Shown: positions 29,101 through 36,487, counted from the stretch's first letter. The stretch is 64,000 nucleotides of DNA from Alloalcanivorax marinus (GCF_016906305.1 NZ_JADDOL010000013.1:48135-112134), one strand, 5' to 3'. Notes: a model not told the origin generated them from the letters alone. A program made the numbers and translations.

Positions 29101-30134
29101 AAGCCACGGCGCCCTACTACGTGGCCACCCGCCGGGAAGCCGCGGACTGCGCCGTGTCGCCCTGCATGTTGACGCTCACCGCCGCCGAGGACGTGGCCAC
29201 GCCGCGCTTCACGCCGCCGGCCGGCGCCTACCCGGGCGGGGTCACCGTGACCCTGGAAAGCTCGTCCCCCGGGGCCACCCTGCGTTACACCCTGGACGGC
29301 ACCACACCCAGCCTGAGTCATGGCATCGAGGTGGCCAACGGCACCCGCCTGACCGTGGAAACCGACACCACCGTGAAGGTGATCGGCTACCAGGCCGGGC
29401 TGAACGTGTCCGAGGTGGCCAGTGCTCGCTACACCATCACCGCCGTGACCGTGGACAGCGGCGGCGGTGCCGGCGGTCTGGCCTGGTGGTTGCTGGCGCC
29501 GCTGCTGCTGTGGCGGGCCGCCGGCGGCCGCCGCGCCGCCCCGCTGGCCCTGGCGGTGCTGATGCTGGCGCCGCCCCTGGCCCACGCCGAGGGCCTGTTC
29601 CTGGGCGCGGAACTGGGTCAGGCCCACAGCCGGGCGGACACCGGCGACATCAATGAAAGGCTGGCCCTGCGCGGGCAGGCCGGGGAGGCGCGGGTCGACG
29701 ACCGCCGCCGCGTCGCCGGCCGGTTGTACGTCGGTTACCAGTGGGGCGGGCGTTGGGAAGCGCAGCTGGGCTACACGGACCTGGGCGAATTGGCGGTGGC
29801 CTACGACAACACCGGTCCGGTGTCCGCCGCCGCCCTGGCCGCCGCCACCCCGGTGGCCGGCCAGGGTCTGGAAGCCAGCGCCGGCCACCGCTGGGCCCTG
29901 AACGACGCCTGGTCCCTGGCCGCCCGCCTGGGGTTGATCCACTGGCGCGCCGAGCTGGACGTGGCCGGCGACGAACGCACCCGCTGGGGCACCGGCCTGG
30001 TCCTTGGCGCCGCCGTCGAGCGACGGTTGACCGACCACTGGGACGCCTCCTTGTCCTGGACCCGTTACCGGCTGGCCGGGGAAGACACCGATCTGCCGGC
30101 CCTGGGAGTGCGTTACCGGTTCGCCGCGTTCTGA
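23190..30134 (+). CDS. Giant surface protein: beta-helix, Ig-like repeats, GlyGly-CTERM-like segment and C-terminal beta-barrel
   Basis: A 2314-residue exported protein. The GTG start at 23190 (GGGGG upstream) begins directly at a signal peptide (residues 1-35, ending SLSQA). A CSLREA-like motif CTLRQAVTEANA (57-68) opens a parallel beta-helix ending DIGAYEA (~485). A DUF11 module (~590-710, LTLTKTHGGDF) and several ~75-residue MBG/Ig-like repeats (713-1210; e.g. QTVTFPALATYTVGDAAF) follow. A second beta-helix (~1215-1513), further Ig-like modules, a carboxypeptidase-regulatory-like unit (~1903-2000) and a chitobiase-C-like module (~2003-2087, YTLDGTTPS) come next. A GGGAGG-hydrophobic-GGRR segment (~2091-2116) resembles a GlyGly-CTERM sorting tail. 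A second signal-like stretch ending AHA (~2119-2133) and an OmpA-like barrel (2135-2314, ending VRYRFAAF) close the protein. Ligand and role are unknown; adhesin is an inference. Confidence 0.85.
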   Translation: MRTNKGTARPRGPAGLLGRALVTLGLLGLASLSQALTLTVNSNGDAAGGDCQGGGVCTLRQAVTEANAIPESSEALVTINLPVGTYTLGATLVIERAMTLVGGGGDQDADPTATILQAGTTAGEAANGQLFRINPSYSNAFDTRFAALWLRHGYNNGNGYGGALDWDGSEDATGNGAGTLTLYNTLFTDNVVDSPAGTGGAVAAFYGAEVRVERSVFRDNRVEHNGTPAGDSGALSVSHTGTVTLDRVAINGNRAGSAGGVGLYQIGARAEVIDSTLADNEAASGPGGGLVIADLDGEAHLTNSTFSGNRAATNGGGLNLAPAAGASELRLVHVTATGNTADSGGTGNGRGGGLNVANDNAPVTLYNTLVAVNRLGNDEASDVGGDLDGNSAHNLVGTGGAGGLADGVQGNQVGVAEPGLTELADNNGFTRTVALANGSPALDAGDAGLPGANLATDQRGWRRAVAAASATPLATPDIGAYEAHPTLSLIADNEILGLLEGAPTRDLDFYVGDADQTPLLTLSVSADDTTLLPASGLRLSGTGNARTLSLTPAAGEYGTTTVTLTATGYTNNGGVQESHQSQETFQFRVIPPPELTLTKTHGGDFHQGQTGATYTLTVGNQGPGDTLDSPVTLTDTLPAGLSATALSGTGWNCNVATVSCTRDDVLAPGAGYPPVTLTVDVAGDAAASLTNQAMVTGGGDVDGATATDPTKVLVATTTALATGGASAYGQTINLVATVSPGSATGNVSFERANGTGWDSLGTATLNGGTAVFSIPDGYGVGAYTFRASYPGDDDHYQSGPTSTGHTVTKADQTLTFSPPSTVTFGDSAFTLSASSDAGLTPSFASSDSDVIAVSGTTATIVGAGSVTLTASQAGNGNYNAATPVNRTVTVDPRTVTLTVTGTDRTYDGSPKAVTVTTTPAGVPVTVTYDGVATAPTDAGDYAVHVETDDGNYAGDTDVTLTIAKAGQTVTFPALATYTVGDAAFALGGSASSGLPVSYASDNPGVVTVSGGAATIIGAGSATITASQAGSDNYLPAGDVARTLVVEKAAQTITFPAPAPLTVGDPGFNLGASVDSGLTLSYASATPAVATVDSAGNVTPVGAGSTELTVSQAGNDDYLAASVSRTLTVAKQGQTLTFDAIADQDYPGSPIQVPLSARSDRSLPITFRVDSGPASVAGDTLTVNGTGTITVVAEQAGNDEVAEASTTRSFQSRAADDASWTVGTCADGGEPDSLRVILDNAVDGNTVGFRSGLDCTGANAIRIADGGTLVIDQALDIDGQGADIEISGEGRVGVLSVAATTGPVRVAGLTLREGNAAFGGGLNVENFSAALTLEALSLIDNRATDRGGALAIGLTGPAASAGLGNLTLAGNEAGGQGGALALEADSAVTVTASHLSLAGNRAPNGALADLVGPVTLELRNSVVAGDATFSTAPLPANPGLTPTLTFTDSVVEGGYPAGQGIIDAAPLWTRQGARYALLPGSPAIGAVPPGQCLATDQRGVARTGRCDAGAWQSRGFTLTLAGGDDQETLVDADFDVPLAVTVTSGQNEPVAGGEITFTAPATGAGLDGAPLTAAIDADGLASVAVTANGVVGEYLASADAAGADAPVTFNLANRPIGTALTLAAATPATVNTDFDLTATLSADAALPSGAVDFQIEDNGTWTDLGSRALAADTAVYTLSGGLAAGEYRFRARFPGNATHEASDWAEASGAVYPPLAVDDGGGAPLPAGGDRTLTIQGGEGGDYLVDVRAPGGGLSSLTPACGAGTCTVRFQAPDTGAFAGTYQVTVIDRETGWQRVVEIVVPLSLSADRATLLSLDPQRHSAAVTVTGAAPGATVTLAPDAAAQGAGIQTDGPASAGDEADNGNPAGFTVTAPDGLATALPVTLTAASPGLADGTLAMRAEPATVYQGVILDSLGAPLPDAEVVLLQETRARALLPPLDDENGERYLATTDINGDFVLYAPPLNAGAVHWLEATAPYYVATRREAADCAVSPCMLTLTAAEDVATPRFTPPAGAYPGGVTVTLESSSPGATLRYTLDGTTPSLSHGIEVANGTRLTVETDTTVKVIGYQAGLNVSEVASARYTITAVTVDSGGGAGGLAWWLLAPLLLWRAAGGRRAAPLALAVLMLAPPLAHAEGLFLGAELGQAHSRADTGDINERLALRGQAGEARVDDRRRVAGRLYVGYQWGGRWEAQLGYTDLGELAVAYDNTGPVSAAALAAATPVAGQGLEASAGHRWALNDAWSLAARLGLIHWRAELDVAGDERTRWGTGLVLGAAVERRLTDHWDASLSWTRYRLAGEDTDLPALGVRYRFAAF

Positions 30135-30225
30135 GACTTTTCTGGTAAAAAGACCGTTCTCGTTCGTTGTAGGGGGGAAGGGGCCTGAATGGCCCGCCCC
30201 CGTTTAACGATCACGAGGAACGCTG

Positions 30226-30858
30226 ATGACCACGCTTGCCGACCCCGCCCAAGCCGACCGCACTCTGTCCGCCCGCCTCAAGCAGGAAACCCACGCCATC
30301 CACGACGCGCTGGACAACCGCATCAGCGCCCTGTCGCCGTTTCTGGACCGCGCGCACTACGCGCGCTTCCTGCGCGTGCAGCTGCGTTTCCAGACCGCCA
30401 CCGCGCCGCTCTATGAGCGCGACGATCTGCAGCAACGGTTCCCGGGGCTGCTGGAGCGCAGCCGGGTGGATCTGATCGAGGCGGATTGCCGCGATCTGGG
30501 CATCGCCGAGGCCGACATCGAGGCGGACCGCACCGCCGGCCGGGCAGTGGCCATCGAAGACGGCGACGCCGTGATCGGTTGGCTGTACACCAACGAGGGC
30601 TCCAATCTGGGCGCCGCCTTTCTGTTCAAGCGCGCCCGGAAGGAACTGGACCTGAGCGCCGACTTCGGTGCCCGCCATCTGGCCGGCCATCCGGACGGAC
30701 GCGGCCTGCATTGGAAGCGCTTCAAGGCCCAGCTGGACGAACTCGGCCTGAACGATGCGCAGCAGGACCAGGCGGTGGGCGGCGCCCGGGCCGCGTTCGC
30801 GTTCGTGCGGGAATCCGTGGAAGCGGTCATGGCCGGAGGGCTGGCATGCGAGTGGTGA
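30226..30858 (+). CDS. hemO: Biliverdin-producing heme oxygenase (HemO/PigA type)
   Basis: A 210-residue cytosolic enzyme that opens heme to biliverdin, CO and iron, recovering iron from imported heme. The N-terminal helix has the proximal-ligand region KQETHAIHDALDNRI (His23 and His26 are both candidates). The distal helix reads GWLYTNEGSNLGAAFLFKRA, close to the usual Y-EGS-LG pattern. Length suits the bacterial HemO family. The stop overlaps the start of the heme-binding protein gene by 13 bases, placing heme import and heme breakdown in one operon. ATG at 30226 follows GAGGAA. I see no convincing Fur box in the 91 bases upstream. Confidence 0.92.
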   Translation: MTTLADPAQADRTLSARLKQETHAIHDALDNRISALSPFLDRAHYARFLRVQLRFQTATAPLYERDDLQQRFPGLLERSRVDLIEADCRDLGIAEADIEADRTAGRAVAIEDGDAVIGWLYTNEGSNLGAAFLFKRARKELDLSADFGARHLAGHPDGRGLHWKRFKAQLDELGLNDAQQDQAVGGARAAFAFVRESVEAVMAGGLACEW

Positions 30859-31658
30859 TCGGGCTGCTGGCCCTGTGTCTTTCCATGGCTGGTCAGGCCC
30901 AGCAGCGTCTGGTGGTGGCCGGTGGCGAACTGACCGAAATCGTTTATGCCCTGGACGCCGGCGATCGGCTGGTGGCGGTGGATTCCACCAGCAACTATCC
31001 GGCGGCGGCGCGGCAACTGCCCAAGCTCGGTTATGTGCGGGCGCTGCCGGTGGAGGGCACCCTGGCCCTGAAGCCGGACCTGGTGCTGCTGTCCGGGGAG
31101 GCGGGCCCGCCGCCGGCGGTGGCGCAGCTGAAACAGGCCACCTCGGTGCGTGTGATCGACCCGGAGTGGAGCCCGGCCGGGCTGTTGGCCCGGGTCGAGC
31201 AGGTGGCGCAGGCACTGGATCTGCAAGAGCGGGGCGAGCAACTGAACGCCGAGCTGCGCGAGCGCTTCGCGACCCTGGATAAAAGGCTGCCGCTGGCGGA
31301 CCCGCCGCGCACTCTGCTGGTGCTGTCCGCCGGCCGCCACGGCGTGCAGGTGGCGGGCAAGGGCACCCAGGGTCAGGCCTTTCTGGATGCGCTGGGGCTG
31401 CCCAACGTGACCAACGGGGAGGGCTACAAGCCGCTCAATGCCGAGGCGGTGCTGGCCGCCGATCCGCAACTGATCATTATCGCCGAGACCCGCCCGGGCA
31501 GTTTCCAGCCGGAACAGCTGCCGCTGCTGGACCATACCGACGCCGGCGCCCATGGCCGGGTGCTGGTGGCCGACGGCATGCGGCTGCTGGGCTTCGGCCC
31601 GCGCCTGCCGGACGCCATGGAAGCGGTGCTGGAGGTGGCCACCGGTGAGGGCCGCTGA
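30846..31658 (+). CDS. hmuT: Periplasmic heme-binding protein of an ABC importer
   Basis: A 270-residue class III solute-binding protein. It has a signal peptide MRVVIGLLALCLSMAGQAQ, then LVVAGGELTEIVYALDAGDRLVAVDSTS, the start motif of HmuT-like proteins. Later come LALKPDLVLLSGEAGPP, TLLVLSAGRHGVQVAGKGT and NAEAVLAADPQLIIIAE. It would hand heme from the outer-membrane receptor to the permease HmuU. The ATG at 30846 lies within the last codons of hemO and its stop lies 14 bases inside hmuU, so translation is coupled at both ends. No TonB-dependent heme receptor gene is adjacent. Confidence 0.93.
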   Translation: MRVVIGLLALCLSMAGQAQQRLVVAGGELTEIVYALDAGDRLVAVDSTSNYPAAARQLPKLGYVRALPVEGTLALKPDLVLLSGEAGPPPAVAQLKQATSVRVIDPEWSPAGLLARVEQVAQALDLQERGEQLNAELRERFATLDKRLPLADPPRTLLVLSAGRHGVQVAGKGTQGQAFLDALGLPNVTNGEGYKPLNAEAVLAADPQLIIIAETRPGSFQPEQLPLLDHTDAGAHGRVLVADGMRLLGFGPRLPDAMEAVLEVATGEGR

Positions 31659-32655
31659 GCCCCGGCGCTGGCCGGTGGCACCGACGCTGGCCGCCTTGGC
31701 GGGTCTGCTGGCCCTGGGCATGGTGATCGCCGCTCTGGCCGGCCCCTTTTCGGTGGCCCCGGCGACGCTGTGGCGGGGTGTCTGGGAAGGCGGCGAGCAG
31801 CCCGGTTATCTGGTGGTGCGGGACCTGCGGCTGCCGCGCATCCTGATGGCGGCCCTGGTGGGCGCGGCGCTGGCGTCCACCGGCGCCGCCCTGCAGGGGC
31901 TGTTCCGCAACCCCCTGGCGGACCCGGGGCTGATCGGCATCTCCGCCGGCGCCGCCCTGGGGGCGGTGTCGGTGATCGTGCTCGGCGGTGGTGCCCTGGG
32001 CGATCAGGCGCTGCCGGTGGCCGCTTTCGCCGGCGCCCTGATCACCACCTTACTGATGTGGCGCATCGCTTCCCGGGGCGGGGAAACCCGGGTCGCCTTG
32101 CTGCTGCTGGCGGGCATCGCCATCGGCGCCATCGCCATGGCGCTCACCGGCGTGCTCACCTTCCTGGCCGACGACAACGAACTGCGCACCCTCACGTTCT
32201 GGGCAATGGGCAGCCTGGCCCACAGCCGCTGGTCCGACGTCGCTCTGGTGGCGCCCTGGCTGCTGGCGGGCATCGTGCTGATGCCGCTGCTGGCACGGCC
32301 GCTCAACGGCTTGATGCTGGGCGAGCAGGCGGCCCTGCACCTGGGCCACGCGGTGCCCCGGGCCAAGCGCGCGGTGATGGTGCTGGGGGCGGTGTCGGTG
32401 GGCGCGGCGGTGGCCGCCGCCGGCCAGATCAGTTTCGTGGGCCTGGTGGCCCCGCACCTGGTGCGGCTGCTGATCGGCGTCGATCACCGCTGGCTGATTC
32501 CCGGCGCCGCCGCCCTGGGCGCGGTGCTCACCGTGCTCGCCGACACCCTGGCGCGCACCCTGGTGGCGCCGGCGGAACTGCCCATCGGTCTGGTGATGGC
32601 GCTGCTGGGCGGGCCATTTTTCCTGGTGTTGTTGCTGCGCCGCCATGGAGTCTGA
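31645..32655 (+). CDS. hmuU: Heme ABC transporter permease (FecCD family)
   Basis: A 336-residue inner-membrane permease with about ten hydrophobic segments. Family landmarks are LRLPRILMAALVGAALASTG, ALQGLFRNPLADPGLIGISA, ISFVGLVAPHLVRLLIGVDHR and PAELPIGLVMALLGGPFFL. The start is a GTG at 31645 overlapping the hmuT stop; the long upstream frame to 31552 is within hmuT and lacks sense. It works with HmuV and HmuT to bring heme into the cytosol for HemO. Confidence 0.93.
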   Translation: MRAAEPRRWPVAPTLAALAGLLALGMVIAALAGPFSVAPATLWRGVWEGGEQPGYLVVRDLRLPRILMAALVGAALASTGAALQGLFRNPLADPGLIGISAGAALGAVSVIVLGGGALGDQALPVAAFAGALITTLLMWRIASRGGETRVALLLLAGIAIGAIAMALTGVLTFLADDNELRTLTFWAMGSLAHSRWSDVALVAPWLLAGIVLMPLLARPLNGLMLGEQAALHLGHAVPRAKRAVMVLGAVSVGAAVAAAGQISFVGLVAPHLVRLLIGVDHRWLIPGAAALGAVLTVLADTLARTLVAPAELPIGLVMALLGGPFFLVLLLRRHGV

Positions 32656-32658
32656 CCA

Positions 32659-33483
32659 ATGAATGACGCGCTGCTGAACGTGGCCGGCGTAACCGTGCGC
32701 GCCGGCGACCGCGCCCTGCTGTCGGAGGTGAGCTTCCAGGCCCGCGCCGGCGAGCGGCTGGCGCTGCTGGGCCCCAATGGCGCCGGCAAGTCCACCCTGA
32801 TGCGTGCCCTGGCCGGCGACCTGACCCCGGACGCCGGCACCGTGACCCTGCAGGGCAGGCCCCTGCCGGACTGGCCGCTGGCGGAACTGGCGCGGCGTCG
32901 TTCGGTGATGCTGCAACACACCCCGATGGGGTTTCCGGTGCGCGTCGATGAAGTGGTGGCCCTGGGGTTGCCCGGGCGTCGCCGGGGCAACGCCGGCGAT
33001 GCGCTGGTGGGTCAGCTGCTGGACCGGTTCGGCGTCGCCCATCTGCGCGGGCGGGCCTACCCGTCCCTCTCCGGCGGCGAACAACAGCGGGTGCATCTGG
33101 CCCGGGTGCTCGCCCAGGTGTGGGAGACGCCGCGGCCGCGCCTTCTGCTGCTGGACGAAAGCACCTCGGCGCTGGACCCGGCCCAGCAGTACCGGGTGCT
33201 GGCCACCCTGGCGGCGCTGGCCGAGCAGGGCGATTATCTGATCGTGCTGGTGTGCCACGACCTGCCGCTCGCCCACGCCTTCGCGTCGCGGGTGCTGATG
33301 CTGGATCAGGGTCGCCTGCTGGCCGACGACACGCCGGCCCGGGTGCTGACCCCGGAGCGGCTGGCGGCGGTCTATGGCTTGCGCAGCCGCTGGCTGGATC
33401 ATCCGGATGGGCCGGTGCTGCATGTGGAAGGGGCGCTCGCGCGAAGCCCCGACGGCGAGGTTCCCCATCGAGCGTTGCCGTGA
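32659..33483 (+). CDS. hmuV: Heme ABC transporter ATP-binding protein
   Basis: A 274-residue ABC ATPase. Walker A is LLGPNGAGKSTLM, the Q-loop region is SVMLQHTPMGFPV, the signature is YPSLSGGEQQRVHLARVLAQ, Walker B is LLLLDESTSALDP and the switch His is in CHDLPLAH. The 'LDES' in place of 'LDEP' after Walker B is seen in HmuV homologues. It starts three bases after hmuU and closes the heme-utilisation operon. The last ~20 residues are a charged extension without known function. Confidence 0.94.
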   Translation: MNDALLNVAGVTVRAGDRALLSEVSFQARAGERLALLGPNGAGKSTLMRALAGDLTPDAGTVTLQGRPLPDWPLAELARRRSVMLQHTPMGFPVRVDEVVALGLPGRRRGNAGDALVGQLLDRFGVAHLRGRAYPSLSGGEQQRVHLARVLAQVWETPRPRLLLLDESTSALDPAQQYRVLATLAALAEQGDYLIVLVCHDLPLAHAFASRVLMLDQGRLLADDTPARVLTPERLAAVYGLRSRWLDHPDGPVLHVEGALARSPDGEVPHRALP

Positions 33484-33557
33484 CCCACGGGTTCCCGCGC
33501 TGGTCAGGCGGGGTCCGATCGGCAATGCTTTGGGTTTTCGCCGTGGAGGAAAACGCG

Positions 33558-33974
33558 ATGACCAATTTCGAGCGGGTGGCCGAGCTGATGGGGCCGCCGT
33601 TCCTGCGCTTGCTGGGCGTGGAAGCGGTATCCATTGAAGAGGGGCGGGTGGTCTCCCGGGTGCCGATCCGCGAGCAACTGCATCAGCAGAACGGCTATGT
33701 GCATGCCGGTGTGATCGGCAGCGTCGCCGACCACACCGCCGGCGCCGCCGCCGGCACCCTGCTGGATGAGCACCACATGCCGCTGACCGCCGAGTACAAG
33801 GTGAACCTGCTGCGCCCGGCCACCGGCGCGGCGCTGGTGTGCGAGGCCACCGTGCTGAAGGCCGGGCGGGCGATCACCGTGGCGGAATCGGAGGTGTTCG
33901 CCGAGGACGAACAGGGCGGCCGCAAGCTGGTGGCCAAGGCCACCGTGACCTTGTCCATCGTGCCTGTGCGCTGA
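33558..33974 (+). CDS. PaaI-type hotdog-fold thioesterase
   Basis: A 138-residue hotdog protein. HQQNGYVHAGVIGSVADHTAGAAA carries the family's helix, with the conserved Asn/Gly-HAG region and Asp in the catalytic loop. YKVNLLRPATGAALVCEATV and later KATVTLSIV complete the sheet. Such enzymes hydrolyse acyl-CoA thioesters, and the substrate is unknown. ATG at 33558 follows GAGGAAA, and the much longer open frame starting at 33120 lies in hmuV and is rejected. It stands alone between the heme operon and a DsbA-fold isomerase gene. Confidence 0.9.
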   Translation: MTNFERVAELMGPPFLRLLGVEAVSIEEGRVVSRVPIREQLHQQNGYVHAGVIGSVADHTAGAAAGTLLDEHHMPLTAEYKVNLLRPATGAALVCEATVLKAGRAITVAESEVFAEDEQGGRKLVAKATVTLSIVPVR

Positions 33975-34082
33975 CCGGACCCGCGCAGCGATGGCGCCGT
34001 GCGAAATGAGCAACGGGAGAGTGAAGCGGCGCGGGCTTTACGCCTAAACTGCGGGTTCATGGGGAGCCAGCGGGGAGAAGCC

Positions 34083-34673
34083 ATGGCCGAACTGGAGTTC
34101 TGGTTCGATTTCGCCAGTCCGTACGCCTATCTGGCGGCGGAAACCATCGGGCCCGCCGCCTTGGAGGCGGGGGTGGCGGTGCGTTGGAAGCCGTTTCTGT
34201 TGGGGCCGATCTTTCAGGAACAGGGGTGGCGCGATTCGCCGTTCAATCTGTTCCCCGCCAAGGGACGCTATTTCTGGCGGGATCTGCAACGGGAGACACG
34301 GCGGCTGGGGGTGCCCTGGCAAAGGCCGGCGCGGTTTCCCTTCAACAGCGTCCTGGCCACCAAGACCGCCACCTGGATCGAGCCCGACGAGCGCCTGCCG
34401 GCGTACTGCCAGGCCCTGTTCCGCGCCGGCTTCGCCGAGCGTCGCGATCCGGCCACGCCGACGGTGGTGTCCGCCTGCCTGCGCGCCGCCGGTCTGGATG
34501 ACGGGCCCCTGGAGCGGGCGCTGGCGGAAGACGGCGGCCAGCGCTTGCGGGCCGACATCAACCGGGCCCGGGAGCTGGACATCTTTGGCGCCCCATCCTT
34601 CGTGGTGAAGGGAGAACTGTACTGGGGCAACGAACGGCTGGCGGCGGCGCTCGAGCGGGCCTGGGTGGATTAG
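34083..34673 (+). CDS. 2-hydroxychromene-2-carboxylate isomerase family protein (DsbA fold)
   Basis: A 196-residue thioredoxin-fold protein with a DsbA-like helical insert, GST-kappa relative. It begins LEFWFDFASPYAYLAAETI (the S-P-Y motif replaces CxxC, with Ser as catalytic centre). It then has WKPFLLGPIFQEQGW, FPFNSVLATKTATWIE and ends DIFGAPSFVVKGELYWGNERL, all characteristic of HCCA isomerases. In naphthalene degradation the enzyme isomerises hydroxychromene carboxylate. No aromatic-degradation genes are nearby, so the real substrate may be a glutathione adduct. ATG at 34083 follows GGGGAGAAG. Confidence 0.92.
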   Translation: MAELEFWFDFASPYAYLAAETIGPAALEAGVAVRWKPFLLGPIFQEQGWRDSPFNLFPAKGRYFWRDLQRETRRLGVPWQRPARFPFNSVLATKTATWIEPDERLPAYCQALFRAGFAERRDPATPTVVSACLRAAGLDDGPLERALAEDGGQRLRADINRARELDIFGAPSFVVKGELYWGNERLAAALERAWVD

Positions 34674-34685
34674 GGCCTGTTCACC

Positions 34686-36401
34686 CTAGGCGCCGGTGGC
34701 CAGCGGGCGCCAGCGGCGCCACCAGGGCGCCGGGTCCGGCCGTGGCGCCGGCCCGGTGTCGCCCAGGGTGGCCGGGTTGCTCAGGTAGGCCAGCACCAGC
34801 CGGGCCACGTCCACCCGGGGCTGGTAGTGCAGGAACAGCCCGCCCAGGGTGCCGAACACCCGCGCCAGCATGATGAACTCCGCGGGGAGGGTTTCCACCG
34901 GGTCGTCGCCCATGCGAATCAGCAGCTCCCGCACGCGGGCCATCACCTGCTTGGCGCCGGGCCATTCGGTGCCGTCATTGCCCGCCGTGAGCAGGGCCTC
35001 GCGCAGCTGGTCGAGCAAGGCGTCGGTGAAGGCCAGCAGAGTGTCCGGGCGGCCGCTGCGGGTGGCGAACCCGAGCTCGGCCAGGGTCTCGGCGACCACC
35101 TGGCGCTCGCCGACGATGGCCGCCTGCAGTACCCGCAGATAGCCGCGCCGGAAGGGTTCCGGCAGCTCGATGGTGCAGCCGAAGTCCAGCACCACCAGAC
35201 GGTCCTGGTCGTCCACCAGCAGGTTGCCCGGGTGCGGATCGGCCTGGAACACACCGCCCACCAGCAACTGATGAAACCAGGCATCCAGCAGAGTGTGCAG
35301 GGAATCCGCGACGGCCTGGTCGCGCCCCTGTTGCCGGTATTCGTCGAGCACCGTGGTCAGCTTGCGACCCTGGACGAATTCACTGGTCAGCACCCGCCGG
35401 CCGCACAGGCTGTCCACGGTGGCGGGCACGGTGATCGACGGCTTGTCCGCCAGGAGCGCGCGGACCCGGCCCATGGCGCGGGCCTCGCCCCGGTAATCCA
35501 ACTCGTCACGCACGGTGCGCTGGATCTCGCCGATGATGGTGTCGAAATCCATCGGCGGCAGGGCGCCGCGCACGCTGTCGATAAAGATTTTCAGCAGCGA
35601 CAGATCCAGCTCGATCACCTCATCCAGACCCGGGCGTTGCACCTTGACCGCCACCTGGCGGCCGTCCGGCAGCCGCGCCCGGTGCACCTGGCCGATGCTG
35701 GCGGCGGCCAGCGGTTGCGGATCAAAAAAGTCGAACAGCTGCTCCAGCGGGGCGTCGAACTGCGCCTCGATCACCGCGCGCACCGCCTCGAAGGTTTCCG
35801 GGCGGGCCTGGTCCTGCAGTGGCGCCAGTTCTTCCACCCAGGCGGCGGGCAGCAGGTCCGGGCGGCTGGACAGGATCTGGCCGATTTTCAGAAAGGCGCC
35901 GCCCTGTTCCAGGGAGGTTTTCCGGAAGCGGCGCGCGTTCTTGCGATGCAGGGCGTCCAGCGCCGCCTGTCGCATGCTGGAGGGCAGAAAGGCGGAGCGG
36001 GTGCCCCACAGGCGGTAACTGGCCAGTACCCGGGTCAGCATCCAGCCGGTGATCGACAGCCGTTTGAGGCGGGCCGGCCAGCGCTTCGCTTCGCGGGCCA
36101 GTTCCTGGCACTCACCGGCCACGTCGCCGGCGCCGCTCTCGAAGGCGCGCCAGGCGGCCAGGGCCTGGTCGGCCAGCTGGCGGCCCTGCCAGGCGGTGCG
36201 CTCGATGGCCTTGAGGGTGCCTTCCATGACCGCCAGCCAGGCGCGCAGGCCGCCGTCGCGCTGATGGCCGGAGAAGGCTTTCAGGGCCGGCCAGTCCTGC
36301 CCGCTGGTAGCGGCGTCCGCGGGCTCATGGCCGGCGGGCTTGCGGCGGGCGGACTCGCGTACAGCGGGCGGCGCCGGTGCGGTGTGCTCGGTAACGCTCA
36401 T
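34686..36401 (-). CDS. ABC1/AarF/UbiB-family atypical kinase
   Basis: A 571-residue member of the ADCK/UbiB-like kinases. The N-terminal KxGQ helix is in GGAFLKIGQILSSRPDLLP, the A-rich nucleotide loop is LAAASIGQVHRARL, and the ATP lysine is in VAVKVQRPG. The catalytic and metal residues are in QADPHPGNLLV and VVLDFGCTIELP. A ~100-residue variable N terminus precedes it. A weakly hydrophobic C terminus lacks the strong two-helix membrane anchor of true UbiB, and no ubi genes are adjacent, so it is probably a paralogue and not UbiB itself. Such proteins affect quinone or lipid homeostasis. It is preceded by an RHH/zinc-ribbon gene on the same strand. Confidence 0.92.
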   Translation of the reverse strand: MSVTEHTAPAPPAVRESARRKPAGHEPADAATSGQDWPALKAFSGHQRDGGLRAWLAVMEGTLKAIERTAWQGRQLADQALAAWRAFESGAGDVAGECQELAREAKRWPARLKRLSITGWMLTRVLASYRLWGTRSAFLPSSMRQAALDALHRKNARRFRKTSLEQGGAFLKIGQILSSRPDLLPAAWVEELAPLQDQARPETFEAVRAVIEAQFDAPLEQLFDFFDPQPLAAASIGQVHRARLPDGRQVAVKVQRPGLDEVIELDLSLLKIFIDSVRGALPPMDFDTIIGEIQRTVRDELDYRGEARAMGRVRALLADKPSITVPATVDSLCGRRVLTSEFVQGRKLTTVLDEYRQQGRDQAVADSLHTLLDAWFHQLLVGGVFQADPHPGNLLVDDQDRLVVLDFGCTIELPEPFRRGYLRVLQAAIVGERQVVAETLAELGFATRSGRPDTLLAFTDALLDQLREALLTAGNDGTEWPGAKQVMARVRELLIRMGDDPVETLPAEFIMLARVFGTLGGLFLHYQPRVDVARLVLAYLSNPATLGDTGPAPRPDPAPWWRRWRPLATGA

Positions 36402-36487
36402 GGAATGCCCCTTCGTTATTTAATGTAGTACAAAATAGGACAGGGTCCGGCGTCTGGCAATGGCGATGTGAACACTTGTTACAAAAA

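Noticed and set aside
23235..30038. A 2267-residue open frame on the minus strand opposite the giant surface protein
   Set aside because: It is a GC-rich shadow of the real gene: composition is dominated by Gly/Ala/Val/Gln/His without domains, and the plus strand carries a signal peptide and recognisable modules throughout.
30135..30225. Possible Fur box before the heme oxygenase gene
   Set aside because: The A/T-rich bits (TGGTAAAAAGACC) do not form a Fur-like palindrome with acceptable matches.
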